This document shows, piece after piece, positions 16,580 through 24,788 of a DNA stretch of 34,443 nt. The first letter of the stretch is position 1. Each line of letters opens with the position of its first letter. A program made the position numbers and the translations under genes. Location: NCBI GenBank assembly GCA_050693875.1, contig JBOGWP010000058.1, positions 1 to 34,443 of the forward strand, written 5' to 3'. The DNA is from JBOGWP01 sp050693875. GTDB taxonomy: Bacteria; Actinomycetota; CADDZG01; JAHWKV01; JBOGWP01. Below the pieces are notes generated by a model. It did not search any database and was not told where the DNA came from. It worked only from the letters and a program-made list of their open reading frames with translations.

Positions 16580-17695
16580 CTACCTGCGCCGGCGGGCCAT
16601 CTTTCGGGCGAAGCCGTTCCAGCGAGCCGCGAGCGGCCTCGCATGGCGACCCCGCGTGCGGGCGGCGAGGAACTCAGCGCTCGGCAGGAGGAGGGCCCGC
16701 ACGTAAGAAGCCTTGTTCGACAGCCCCGAGATGGCGCGGATCGAAGAGATCTCCGTGGCGCCGCGCCACCGGCGTGCGCTCACGTAGGCCTCGAGCGCCT
16801 TCTGCTCCCCCCTCCCCGGCTCCAGCCCGTCCAGCGCCAGTTCGTGGGGAGGGGGGCAATCAAGCGTCCGCGTCTGCAGCTCGAAGGCATGCCGGAGCAC
16901 GACCGCCAACCGCCAACGCCGTACCAGCTCAGCCACCAAGGTCCAGTCCACGGGGCCGGCAGCCGTTTGCGCCACGTCCCTGATCGGGAGGAGAAGTGGC
17001 GGATACCAGCCGAGAGCCGCGTGGATGCAGGCGTGCAGCAGAAGATCGGCGTCGCCGAGCCTCCGCAGCACCCGCCCCCCGAGTGCGAACGTGGAGGACC
17101 GGTCGAACAGCTCGCCGGGCTCGATCCACAGACCGAAGGGGCCGAGCGTGAGCGTCCGGTGGAGATCCACCTCCGTACCGGCATCGTTGCGGTACTCCGC
17201 ACCCTTGCCGAATTTCTCGTCGAAGCCCGCGGCCGGTTCGGGGAGGCGACGCCGGTGGCCGAGGCTCTCCAGAACCTTCCCGGCGCGCGCGAAATCTCCC
17301 CCGCGGACGAGAAGGTCCACATCACCAAACGGGCGCCAGGAGGCATTGGGGTACCGGGTGTGGGCCAGCGCCGCGCCCTTGAGCACGAGGAACTCGATCT
17401 CTGCCTCGTCCAGCCCGGCCGCGATGTGAAGCAGCGCCCTTTCCAGTCCGAGGGCATGGAGCATGAGGTCGCGATGGCGGGCGAGAAGCTGCTCGGCCTG
17501 CTCGTCGCTCAGGGTGACTGCTTCCTGGTAGAAGGCCTCGAGCGCGATTCCGGTGAGACGTTGGGACGCGAGCGACCCCAGCGCGTAGGGCCATAGATGC
17601 TCCGGCACCTGGGCGATTCGGCTGTCGGTTTCCGGTCGAGGCAGGCCGAAGCCTGCGATCTCCTCCACCAGGCGGCGAGCACTCTTGTCAGACAC
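16580..17695 (-). CDS. NTP_transf_5-type nucleotidyltransferase-like protein
   Basis: A 371-residue protein of the uncharacterised nucleotidyltransferase family. The core EFLVLKGAALAHTRYP (101-116) and RPFGDVDLLV (121-130) give the KG and D-x-D metal-binding motifs; a helical C-terminal half follows. GTG 17695 is preceded by GGGAG at 8 bases. The family commonly sits beside PqqD-like proteins, HprK-like kinases and asparagine synthases; a PqqD gene is directly upstream here and an HprK-like gene lies 10 kb away. Substrate unknown: it may add a nucleotide to a peptide or sugar. Confidence 0.8.
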   Translation of the reverse strand: MSDKSARRLVEEIAGFGLPRPETDSRIAQVPEHLWPYALGSLASQRLTGIALEAFYQEAVTLSDEQAEQLLARHRDLMLHALGLERALLHIAAGLDEAEIEFLVLKGAALAHTRYPNASWRPFGDVDLLVRGGDFARAGKVLESLGHRRRLPEPAAGFDEKFGKGAEYRNDAGTEVDLHRTLTLGPFGLWIEPGELFDRSSTFALGGRVLRRLGDADLLLHACIHAALGWYPPLLLPIRDVAQTAAGPVDWTLVAELVRRWRLAVVLRHAFELQTRTLDCPPPHELALDGLEPGRGEQKALEAYVSARRWRGATEISSIRAISGLSNKASYVRALLLPSAEFLAARTRGRHARPLAARWNGFARKMARRRR

Positions 17696-17742
17696 TGTTC
17701 GATCTCCCGATCCCTTTCCTTGTGAGGACTGGAGGTCAACGC

Positions 17743-18063
17743 TCAGCTGCCGGCACCCTGCCTATCTGGCCCGACAGACGGGGGTGGTTCTCCGGTGAGC
17801 TCCTCCAGGTAGCCGAAGCGAATGAGCTCGGTGATTGCCACATCGATATCAGCTCGGATCCGCGTCTCGTCGGCCCTGTAGAGTTGGGCGAGTGTTGCGG
17901 CTACCTGCTCGAGCGTATGGGGGCTCACGAGCAGATCCCACAAGAGCGCGGCGGTGCCCGACAGGGACTGGAAGTCGTCGCGCTCGGGGGCTGCCAGCAG
18001 CAGCTCCTCACCGACCCGCCGAGCGAGAAAGCCTGAGGAGCGGCAGATCAGGGGAGAGCTCAC
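17743..18063 (-). CDS. PqqD-family protein
   Basis: A 106-residue winged-helix protein of the PqqD (RRE-like) family, which binds leader peptides and presents them to modifying enzymes. It shows FLARRVGEELLL, then LSGTAALLWDLL, LEQVAATLAQLY and ADIDVAITELIRFGYLEEL, the usual strand and helix order. GTG 18063 overlaps the stop of the dehydrogenase as GTGA, so the two are coupled; a longer start would overlap it by about 80 bases. It lies 47 bp upstream of the nucleotidyltransferase. What peptide it serves is unknown; none is encoded next to it. Confidence 0.8.
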   Translation of the reverse strand: MSSPLICRSSGFLARRVGEELLLAAPERDDFQSLSGTAALLWDLLVSPHTLEQVAATLAQLYRADETRIRADIDVAITELIRFGYLEELTGEPPPSVGPDRQGAGS

Positions 18064-19364
18064 AGCCGGACCACGTTGGAGCGAGCGCTCGCCCCATACC
18101 CATTTCGTGCGTCGAACACCAGCTTCGATTCCTGGGCTATCCAAGCCAGGTCGTATGCGCTGTGGGGGACGAGGAGGGCTACGCAGTCGCTCGTCCCAAG
18201 GATCCGCGTCGAGAGGGGGACCCGATGCGAAGCCCCCCCGTTCCGCGACACGAAGGGAATGTGCGGATCATGGTACGAGACCTTGGCCCCGCGGCGCTCG
18301 AGGAGACTCATCACCCTGAGCGCCGGCGACTCCCTCACGTCCGCCACGTCGGGCTTGTAGGTGATCCCGAGTACGAGGATGCGCGCTCCCTTCAGTGCTT
18401 TCCCCGCTTCGTTCAGCGCCTCGGCGATACGGGAGACGACGTAGGCCGGCATCTGGCAGTTGATGTCCTCCGCCTGCTCCAGAATCCGGAACTGATGCCC
18501 TGCCTCGCGCCGTACATGCCAGGCGAGGTAGGTCGAGTCGACAGGAATGCAGTGGCCGCCCACACCCGGACCGGGATCGAACCGCATGAAACCGAACGGT
18601 TTCGAAGCGGCTGCCTCGATGATCTCCCAGACGTCCAGTGACATCTCGTGACACACGATCGCCATCTCGTTCGCCAGGGCGATGTTCACCTGCCTGAACG
18701 TGTTCTCCAGCAGCTTGGCGAACTCGGCTGCGCGGCACGACGAGACCGGGAAGACGTGATCGACGATCTGTGTGTAGAAGAGGCATGCAGCACCCGTCGC
18801 CTCAGGGGTGAGCCCCCCTACGAGGCGCGGGACACTGCGGAAGTCGAACTTTGCGTTGCCGGGGTCGATCCGCTCGGGCGAGTAAGCCAAGAGGAAGTCC
18901 CTCCCCGCCAACAGGCCCGACTTTTCGAGAAGAGGACGCACCACTTCCTCGGTCGTCCCGGGATACGTCGTCGATTCGAGGACGACGAGCGACGTCGGTG
19001 AGAGGAACGGCTCGATGTCGCGGCATGCCGCGTCGACGTAGGACAGGTCGGGGCTCTGGTCGCGCCGGGGCGTCGGGACGCAGATTGCGATGATCTGAGC
19101 CTCGCGGATCGCCTCGGGGCGGGTGGAGAAGCGCAGCCCCGCCCGAAGGGCCGTCCGGTAGACCTGCTCGGAAACGCCCGGAACCGAGAGCCCCCCGCCC
19201 TCAAGTTCGCGGATGCGACCCCCATCGACGTCGATGCCGGTGGCCGGGAAGCCCGCCGCGGCCGCTTCACAGGCCAGCGACAGCCCGACATATCCCTGGC
19301 CAATGACGGCGACGTTGGCGGTCCGGCTTTCGATCTTCCGACGAAGCGCAGCCGTACCTTTGAT
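18060..19364 (-). CDS. Nucleotide-sugar (UDP-sugar) dehydrogenase, non-canonical start
   Basis: A protein of about 434 residues of the UDP-GlcNAc/ManNAc/glucose 6-dehydrogenase family, which oxidises C6 of a UDP-sugar to a uronate with NAD. The N-terminal NAD fold reads ANVAVIGQGYVGLSLA (16-31), ICVPTP follows, and the catalytic Cys is Cys272 in GVGGHCIPVD. The frame has no ATG, GTG, TTG or CTG between the preceding gene's stop (TGA 19391-19389) and the NAD motif. AGGAGG (19375-19370) lies 6 bases before ATC 19364, and that start gives the standard N-terminus (LRRKIESRTANVAVIG). I take ATC as the start, or a sequence error in an ATG. Confidence 0.83.
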   Translation of the reverse strand: MKGTAALRRKIESRTANVAVIGQGYVGLSLACEAAAAGFPATGIDVDGGRIRELEGGGLSVPGVSEQVYRTALRAGLRFSTRPEAIREAQIIAICVPTPRRDQSPDLSYVDAACRDIEPFLSPTSLVVLESTTYPGTTEEVVRPLLEKSGLLAGRDFLLAYSPERIDPGNAKFDFRSVPRLVGGLTPEATGAACLFYTQIVDHVFPVSSCRAAEFAKLLENTFRQVNIALANEMAIVCHEMSLDVWEIIEAAASKPFGFMRFDPGPGVGGHCIPVDSTYLAWHVRREAGHQFRILEQAEDINCQMPAYVVSRIAEALNEAGKALKGARILVLGITYKPDVADVRESPALRVMSLLERRGAKVSYHDPHIPFVSRNGGASHRVPLSTRILGTSDCVALLVPHSAYDLAWIAQESKLVFDARNGYGASARSNVVRL

Positions 19365-19388
19365 CGAAGTCCTCCTGGCGCTGGACGC

Positions 19389-19733
19389 TCAGTTGGGGGG
19401 CTGGCCGAGCCGGACGATGGTTCTGATCGCCCCCGCACGCCGTCGAAAGCACTGCCGGCGCGAGACCCCCACCTTCTGCGCAATGTCGTCGACCGGAAGC
19501 TGCGTGACGTACCAGAGGAAAAGGATGTGCCGGTCCGCCTCCCGAAGGTGTTGCATCCTGCGGCACAACTCCGACCGCTCGTCGATGCCGTCGAGCAGTT
19601 GGTGCGGAATGCCTTCGGGAAGATCCTTCTGCCGACGAGCGGCCCCGACCTTGAGCACCGAGGCGCTGCTGGGCTGCCACCAGTCGGCGTAGGTGATGAG
19701 GCAGCGAACTACCTCAGGGGGGGACGTCAGCAT
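19389..19733 (-). CDS. Sigma-70 region 4-like helix-turn-helix protein
   Basis: A protein of about 114 residues with a C-terminal sigma-region-4 type DNA-binding domain: LREADRHILFLWYVTQLPVDDIAQKVGVSRRQCFRRRAGAI near 65-105, the pattern of ECF sigma factors, but without region 2. It thus cannot act as a full sigma factor and may be a regulator. It sits between the Wzz/BY-kinase gene and the dehydrogenase, so it could tune the locus. ATG 19733 is used; GTG 19778 would add 15 residues. Neither has a good ribosome site. Confidence 0.65.
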   Translation of the reverse strand: MLTSPPEVVRCLITYADWWQPSSASVLKVGAARRQKDLPEGIPHQLLDGIDERSELCRRMQHLREADRHILFLWYVTQLPVDDIAQKVGVSRRQCFRRRAGAIRTIVRLGQPPN

Positions 19734-19791
19734 GCCGGTGCCCGGTCTCGAGCGGCGAGAGGTCGGCAGACAGCCCACCAGAGTCTAGACA

Positions 19792-21555
19792 TTACGTCCC
19801 GCTCCGGTGACGCAACAGCCAGGGAAATCCCCTACTCCGGAGTGTCCGGCGGTAGAAGCCGTGCGGGACTGGCATCTCTCGGGCGTCGTTGAGGACGGCG
19901 GCCAGCGTTGGAGCCGCGAGACCCGTCAGGACCTCGACGCTTCGTCTCGCCTGCTCCACGCTGGTCATCCCCGCGCGCACCACGAGGAGTACGCCATCGA
20001 CGTGAGGGAGGAGGTGCGTGACGTCGCTGGACAAGAGCAGTGGTGCGGTGTCGATGAGGACGACCCTGGCCTCGGCCCGGGCCTGCGTCAGGGCTCGCTG
20101 GAAGGCCTCGGAGCCGAGGAGCTGGCCCAGGTTATGGGGAATGGACCCGCTTGGCACCAGCCTGAGGTTCCGGATACCGGTCTCCCGAATCCGTCCCTGC
20201 AGGATCGGACGCGGAGACGAGGCGTCTGGGCGCTCAGGAGTGGGTGCGCCCGGCCGGGCAGCTGCCGCCCCAACCGCAACCGTGCGCTGTTCAGCCCCCG
20301 ATGGGAGGATCACGCTTGCCAACTGGCCTATGCCCGCACCGTGCGTCCCGGCGAGGGCGTCTCCGAGGCCTCCCTCGTTGGGCACGCCGAACAGCTCGTG
20401 AACTCGAGGATGTCGGAAATCGCAAGACAGAACCACGACGGTTCTCCCGAGGTCCGCGAACGTGGCAGCGAGGTTCGCGACCACCGTCGTCTTGCCCTCG
20501 GCCGGGCCGGGGCTGGTGACGAGGATCGTGCGGGGTGGTTCTCGGTCTCGTGCCGAATCCTTGCCCTTAGCGGGGCTGCCGTTCCTCGAGACGGGACTGC
20601 TGATCGACGCCGCGAGAAGCGCGAAGGCCTCGGTCAGAGGCGAGCTCCCACCGCGCCGTTGGAGTTCGAACAGTCCTTGACGCCTCCAGATCGGAACGTG
20701 GGGGATCTCGGCAACCACCGGAAGACCGAGGTGCCTCTCCGCGGCCTCCCTGGTTCTGATGCGTGTGTCAATACGCTCGAGAAGCAGCGCGAGGCCCAGT
20801 CCGCCCGCAACCCCGACGATGGCAGCGAAAAGCAGCCGCGATTTCCTGGTGTTCGGCGGCTGAAACCCGCCCCGCACCACCGCCACTGCCGACGCGCTCT
20901 GGATGACCTCGAGCGCGTCGGTGTCGGCAGTATCGGAGGCGAGCTGCTGGTAGGACTCGTAGAGGAGCCCGAAGCGTCGCACCTTCGCATCCCGGGCGGC
21001 CCTGAGGAGCTCCGCGTCGGAGGGCAACGAGGCCGCGATCTGACGGTCGAGATCGGCGATCTCGGCCCTGAGGGGATCCATCCGCTTGCTGAGGAAGTCG
21101 ACCTGGCTGGCAAGCGTCTCGATCCTTCGGTCTTTGAGAAACCCGAGGAGCTCCCGAGCAAAGCTGTCGGCGAGCTGCTCGGCTTCGTCGGGATTGGTCG
21201 AGGAGGCGGTGATCTGGAGCAGCTGCGCCTTCGTGTCGGCACGAGCCTTGAGCTTGCGAGCGAGGAGAAGGGGCTCGCCCTGGTAGCTCACCGCCTTTGC
21301 CACCCGCTGCGGCACTTCTCCCACCGTCACCAGCGCGGCGATGGCCTCGAGGTTCTGTGACCCCGTCGGTGCGGCGACGCGGGTGTTCGCCCGCTCGCGG
21401 GCCATCAACACGGTCGTCGCCTCGAACTCCCGCACGGGCGGCCGGGGGGGAGCGACCTGCGTGGTGAACCAGGCGACGGCCAGAGCCACTGCCAGGCTGC
21501 TCGCGACGACGCCCCATCGGCGCCGCAGCGCCCTCAGGTAGTCAAGGGGCTCCAA
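19792..21555 (-). CDS. Polysaccharide co-polymerase fused to BY-kinase-like ATPase (Wzz/Wzc type)
   Basis: About 587 residues. A first membrane helix (about 13-33) leads into a periplasmic Wzz domain with coiled-coil stretches (IETLASQVDFLSKRMDPLRAEIADLDRQIA), then a second helix near 240-259. The cytoplasmic domain has Walker A SPGPAEGKTTV (348-358), an A' motif VVVLSCDFRHP and Walker B VVLIDTAP. Such proteins set chain length and couple synthesis to export. The usual C-terminal tyrosine cluster is missing: only one Tyr in HGFYRRT remains. TTG 21555 is taken because AAGGGG lies 8 bases upstream (TTG 21561 is the alternative); it overlaps the regulator's stop by 14 bases. Confidence 0.83.
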   Translation of the reverse strand: MEPLDYLRALRRRWGVVASSLAVALAVAWFTTQVAPPRPPVREFEATTVLMARERANTRVAAPTGSQNLEAIAALVTVGEVPQRVAKAVSYQGEPLLLARKLKARADTKAQLLQITASSTNPDEAEQLADSFARELLGFLKDRRIETLASQVDFLSKRMDPLRAEIADLDRQIAASLPSDAELLRAARDAKVRRFGLLYESYQQLASDTADTDALEVIQSASAVAVVRGGFQPPNTRKSRLLFAAIVGVAGGLGLALLLERIDTRIRTREAAERHLGLPVVAEIPHVPIWRRQGLFELQRRGGSSPLTEAFALLAASISSPVSRNGSPAKGKDSARDREPPRTILVTSPGPAEGKTTVVANLAATFADLGRTVVVLSCDFRHPRVHELFGVPNEGGLGDALAGTHGAGIGQLASVILPSGAEQRTVAVGAAAARPGAPTPERPDASSPRPILQGRIRETGIRNLRLVPSGSIPHNLGQLLGSEAFQRALTQARAEARVVLIDTAPLLLSSDVTHLLPHVDGVLLVVRAGMTSVEQARRSVEVLTGLAAPTLAAVLNDAREMPVPHGFYRRTLRSRGFPWLLRHRSGT

Positions 21556-22090
21556 AGGCAAGCACCCCTTGCAGTTGAGGGAGGGCACGGGAGACCGCGG
21601 CGGTCTGGTTGGCGACACCCAGCTTGGCGAAGATCCGAGTCTTGTGGATCTCCACAGTTTTCGGGCTGATCCCCAGGTGGCGAGCGATCTGCTTGCCCGG
21701 CAAGCCGCGGGCGACGAGGGCCAGCACGTCCAGCTCACGAGGCGTCAGCCGGCCACGAGGCGAGGGCACCGGGGCATCGGGTACGAGGGCACCGACGAGG
21801 GCAGCGATTGGGGAGCGTGTGGGGACACAGACGCCATCCTCCTCGCCGTTTGCCTCGCCCAAGAACACGACCCGCGTCCCTCTGCGACGGAGCGCGGCTG
21901 CGGCCTCGTCTGCGCCGCACATGGTGCGTTCGATCACCGCGAGGTCTGCACGCTCCCCCATTTGTCGCGCCTCTGCCGCGTTGGTGGCAACGCCGAGAGG
22001 AACCAGTGCCGGCTGCTGGGCGAGTCGGGCTGCGATGCCTTCGGCGAGCATCCGCTCGGGGTGGACGACGAGAAAGGAGCGAGGCCTCAT
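21542..22090 (-). CDS. LuxR/NarL-type regulator with degenerate receiver
   Basis: A 182-residue protein. The first 110 residues follow a receiver-domain outline but lack its active site: the acidic pair is His-Pro (FLVVHPERM, 6-14), the phospho-acceptor position is Glu54 (LAVIERTM) and the conserved Lys is Arg. Residues 115-175 are a clear LuxR-type helix-turn-helix (LTPRELDVLALVARGLPGKQIARHLGISPKTVEIHKTRIFAKL). It should bind DNA independently of phosphorylation. The ATG 22090 overlaps the stop of the CapD-type gene as ATGA, and its end overlaps the Wzc-type start, so it is translationally tied to the glycan genes. Confidence 0.82.
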   Translation of the reverse strand: MRPRSFLVVHPERMLAEGIAARLAQQPALVPLGVATNAAEARQMGERADLAVIERTMCGADEAAAALRRRGTRVVFLGEANGEEDGVCVPTRSPIAALVGALVPDAPVPSPRGRLTPRELDVLALVARGLPGKQIARHLGISPKTVEIHKTRIFAKLGVANQTAAVSRALPQLQGVLAFGAP

Positions 22091-24009
22091 GTCCGCGCCC
22101 CCGCCACCACCGGAGACAATCCGACGGCGACCGCCTTCATCCGCTCGGCGAGCTCCGCCAGCCCCCCCTGGCTCGCCAGCCCCTCCAGCTCTCGGACCAC
22201 AGAACGAAGCTCGACGAGATCGAGGGTTGCGCCACGGGAGACGAACACCCCGGGGTGGCTCGTGGACTCGGCCTTCTCGTGCTCGTCCAGCACTTGCTCG
22301 AGCAGCCTCTCGCCCGGTCGCGGGCCGACGATGACGATCGGGACGTCCTTGCCGGGCACCTTCCCCGACAAGCGAACGAGGTTGCGGGCGAGGTCGAGGA
22401 TCTTCACCGGCTCACCCATGTCGAGGGTGAAGAGCTCATCCCCTCGCGAGAGCGCTGCTGCCTGGAGCACCAGCTGGACGGCTTCGTGCAGGCTCATGAA
22501 GTAACGGGTCATCGCCGGATCGGTCACGGTGATCGGCCGTCCCAGGGCGATCTGCCGGAGAAAAGTCGGGATCACGCTGCCCCGGCTTCCGAGCACGTTG
22601 CCGAAGCGCACGGCGCAGAAGCGGCAGCGGACCGAACCGTAGCTGCGGATCACCTGCTCGGCGAGCCATTTCGACGCCCCCATCACGCTGACCGGGCGGA
22701 CCGCCTTGTCTGTCGAGATGAGAACGAAGCGATCGGTGCCGGACGCCAGTGCCGCATCGGCGACATTGGCGGTTCCCAGGACGTTCGTGAAAAAGGCTTC
22801 GTCGGGATGCTCCTCGAGCATCGGGACGTGCTTGTGGGCGGCGGCGTGAAACACCACCTCGGGGGCATGCGCACGGAACAGGCCGAAGAGGCGGTCGCGG
22901 TCGCGGACATCGGCGAGCAGCAACCGCATCTGGGACGCGCCGTCGAGTTCGATCAGCGCTTCGTGCAGGTGGGTCTCGTCGTGGTCGAGCAGGAGGAGCT
23001 CGGAAGGACCGAACGCCGCGACCTGGTGCGCTAGCTCACGGCCGATCGAGCCGCCCCCACCTGTGACAAGGACCCTGCGGCCGGCAATGATCGTGCGGAC
23101 CGCCTCGAGATCGGTCTCCACCTGCTTGCGCCCCAGCAGATCCTCGATCGACAGATCCCGGACGTCTCGTACGCTCACCTTCCCGCCGACGATCTCCTTC
23201 ATCGACGGGAGCAGACGAAGGGAGACGCCGGCCTGTTCACACAGGGCCACGCACTCCCTGATCAACCAGCTCGTGGCGGAGGGGATCGCGAGCAAGGCCT
23301 GGTCGAAGCCGTGACGGCGAGCCAGCCCCGGGATCGCATCACGGTCTCCGAGCACACGGACTCCGTGGATGGAGAGCCCCAGCTTGCGGGGATCGTCGTC
23401 GACGAAACCGACCGGATCCATCTGGAGGCTGGGATTGTTGAGGATGTCGCGCAGGAGCATCGCGCCGGCGTCGCCGGCCCCGATGAGCAGGACACGCATC
23501 GAACCGCTCTCCACCGTGCGGCGTCGAAATCCAAACAGCCTTCGCTGGAAGCGGATCGTCCCGAAGCCGAGGAAGGAGAGGCAGGTCGCGAGAACCACGA
23601 CCGAGGCGGGAAGCGGACGCCGCGAGCCTACCCAGCCGACGCCGGCGAAGATCACGAGGCCGCCCGACATCGCGGTGGCTAGCACGAGGCGACGGGCCTC
23701 CTGGACGCTGGCGTAGCGCCACATCTGCCCGTAGAGGCCGAAGAGGTAGTTGGTGGCGACATGTACGAATGCGGCGATCGGCGTGAAGATGAGGAAGTTT
23801 CGCCAGTAGTGCGGTGGGACCGCACCACCGAAGCGAAAGACGAGCAGGATCAGGTAGGCGGCCGCGACGCACGCCAGGTCGAGCGCGACCAAGAGGACAT
23901 CGCGACGAAACCAGAGGACAATCCGGTCAGGCAGCTCGGGTCGGCGGGTGACGCCTAGGTCGTCTGCGGATGGCTCGACCGCGGACGCAGCCGTTTCGAC
24001 AGGTTGCAC
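22087..24009 (-). CDS. CapD/WbpM-type nucleotide-sugar 4,6-dehydratase/epimerase
   Basis: A 640-residue inner-membrane enzyme that usually makes the first rare sugar of a surface glycan from UDP-GlcNAc. Four hydrophobic segments lie near 37-60, 71-93, 107-126 and 132-151. A first nucleotide-binding domain has LLIGAGDAGAMLL (174-186), and the catalytic SDR domain has VLVTGGGGSIGREL (313-326). The active site reads STDKAVRPVSVMGASKWLAE, with Met in place of the usual SDR Tyr, as in WbpM. The start is GTG 24009. A shared upstream motif (24090-24102) lies about 80 bp before it, so this is a likely transcription start of the long minus-strand run. Confidence 0.9.
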   Translation of the reverse strand: MQPVETAASAVEPSADDLGVTRRPELPDRIVLWFRRDVLLVALDLACVAAAYLILLVFRFGGAVPPHYWRNFLIFTPIAAFVHVATNYLFGLYGQMWRYASVQEARRLVLATAMSGGLVIFAGVGWVGSRRPLPASVVVLATCLSFLGFGTIRFQRRLFGFRRRTVESGSMRVLLIGAGDAGAMLLRDILNNPSLQMDPVGFVDDDPRKLGLSIHGVRVLGDRDAIPGLARRHGFDQALLAIPSATSWLIRECVALCEQAGVSLRLLPSMKEIVGGKVSVRDVRDLSIEDLLGRKQVETDLEAVRTIIAGRRVLVTGGGGSIGRELAHQVAAFGPSELLLLDHDETHLHEALIELDGASQMRLLLADVRDRDRLFGLFRAHAPEVVFHAAAHKHVPMLEEHPDEAFFTNVLGTANVADAALASGTDRFVLISTDKAVRPVSVMGASKWLAEQVIRSYGSVRCRFCAVRFGNVLGSRGSVIPTFLRQIALGRPITVTDPAMTRYFMSLHEAVQLVLQAAALSRGDELFTLDMGEPVKILDLARNLVRLSGKVPGKDVPIVIVGPRPGERLLEQVLDEHEKAESTSHPGVFVSRGATLDLVELRSVVRELEGLASQGGLAELAERMKAVAVGLSPVVAGART

Positions 24010-24089
24010 TCGCCTTTTCGCTCCCCCCGCGCTTCGACGCGCCGGTTGACTCTACGGGGGGTTTTTCCGCAGTTCCTGCTCACCGCGAC

Positions 24090-24102
24090 GTAACTTTCCT
24101 AC
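24090..24102 (-). promoter_or_regulatory. Candidate regulatory site GTAACTTTCCTAC (CapD-type gene)
   Basis: The 13-mer (GTAGGAAAGTTAC on the minus strand) is identical to that at 26020-26032 before the tatA-like gene. It lies 81 bp upstream of the CapD-type start. Ends GTA/TAC form a short imperfect palindrome, compatible with a NarL/LuxR-type operator or an ECF-like promoter element. Function inferred from recurrence only. Confidence 0.35.
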
Positions 24103-24195
24103 CGCGGGCCGCGCATAGAACCGATGGAGATTGACGCGAGGGCCCGTCGGAACCGCGGGCCGCGTGGTCGCCCGGTGAATCTTGCCGCCGCTTGG

Positions 24196-24492
24196 TCAGG
24201 ACGTCTTGCCGTTGCTCGACCCGACTCCGCCCTCCAGGAGTCCGAAGCTCCGAAACTCGCGAATCAGGCGCCGAACCTCGCGTTGCACCTGCGCCGCCGG
24301 GATCCCGAACGCGCTGGAGATGTCGTCGGACAGCTCCTTGACCGTGGACTGCCCGTCGCACAGGGTGAAGACGATGGTGGCGGGCTGGTTCAGGTGATGC
24401 AGGTCTCCCGTCGCCTGGTCGTAGACCACAGCCTCGTCCTCGACTTCGACCCAGGCAAGATCCCGGCGAACCCTCGGCCTCAGCGGCGCCAC
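24196..24492 (-). CDS. PqqD-family protein (second of a tandem pair)
   Basis: A 98-residue PqqD-like winged helix: RPRVRRDLAWVEVEDEAVVYDQ (strands), LHHLNQPATIVFTLCDGQST, VKELSDDISSAFG and REVRRLIREFRSFGLLE. I place the start at GTG 24492, one base after the TAG of the upstream PqqD (TAG-c-GTG), with GGAG 9 bases before. The tandem arrangement suggests two leader-binding partners or a heterodimer. It is the last gene of the run that begins upstream with the regulator. Confidence 0.8.
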   Translation of the reverse strand: MAPLRPRVRRDLAWVEVEDEAVVYDQATGDLHHLNQPATIVFTLCDGQSTVKELSDDISSAFGIPAAQVQREVRRLIREFRSFGLLEGGVGSSNGKTS

Positions 24493-24493
24493 G

Positions 24494-24787
24494 CTACGAC
24501 TCCGTCCACGAGATGAGGTTGGCAAGCTCGAAGTCGCTGAGAATGCGCTCCACGTCCTCCACGACGATGTCCGGGTGCATGTTGCACAGGTCGCAGACCG
24601 CCGTCACCATCTCGTGAACCTCGGTGTTTCCGTCGCAGAGCTGCCAGATGGCGAGCGCGGTGTCGTTGAGCAGGTACACCGATCTCGTCTCGGGGTTGTA
24701 GACCGCGTTCTCGTCACCCGCCTGCCGCAGCCACACGCCGGGGTTGCGGGAAGGTCGCCTGTTGCGAAGCGACATCGCACTCATCAC
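24494..24787 (-). CDS. PqqD-family protein (first of a tandem pair)
   Basis: A 97-residue PqqD-like protein with VWLRQAGDENAVYNPETRSVYLLND, AIWQLCDGNTEVHEMVTAVCDLCNM and DVERILSDFELANLISW. It has three Cys in its helices (CDG, CDLC), unusual for the family and perhaps meaningful next to Cys-rich peptides. The GTG at 24787 is one base after the regulator's stop; ATG 24784 or 24775 are equally possible, with GAGGAA upstream. With the next PqqD gene it forms a tightly spaced pair. Confidence 0.8.
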   Translation of the reverse strand: MMSAMSLRNRRPSRNPGVWLRQAGDENAVYNPETRSVYLLNDTALAIWQLCDGNTEVHEMVTAVCDLCNMHPDIVVEDVERILSDFELANLISWTES

Positions 24788-24788
24788 G

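Noticed and set aside
15725..17596. Plus-strand open frame of more than 600 codons opposite asnB and the nucleotidyltransferase
   Set aside because: Both opposite genes have intact family motifs; the plus-strand product has none.
14501..18063. Lasso-peptide cluster (AsnB-like cyclase plus PqqD-like B1)
   Set aside because: No transglutaminase-like B2 protease and no precursor next to it; AsnB keeps a full glutaminase site. Kept only as an alternative.
19783..19790. 8-bp palindrome GTCTAGAC before the sigma-region-4 gene
   Set aside because: Single copy, no conserved spacing; an 8-mer palindrome is expected by chance.
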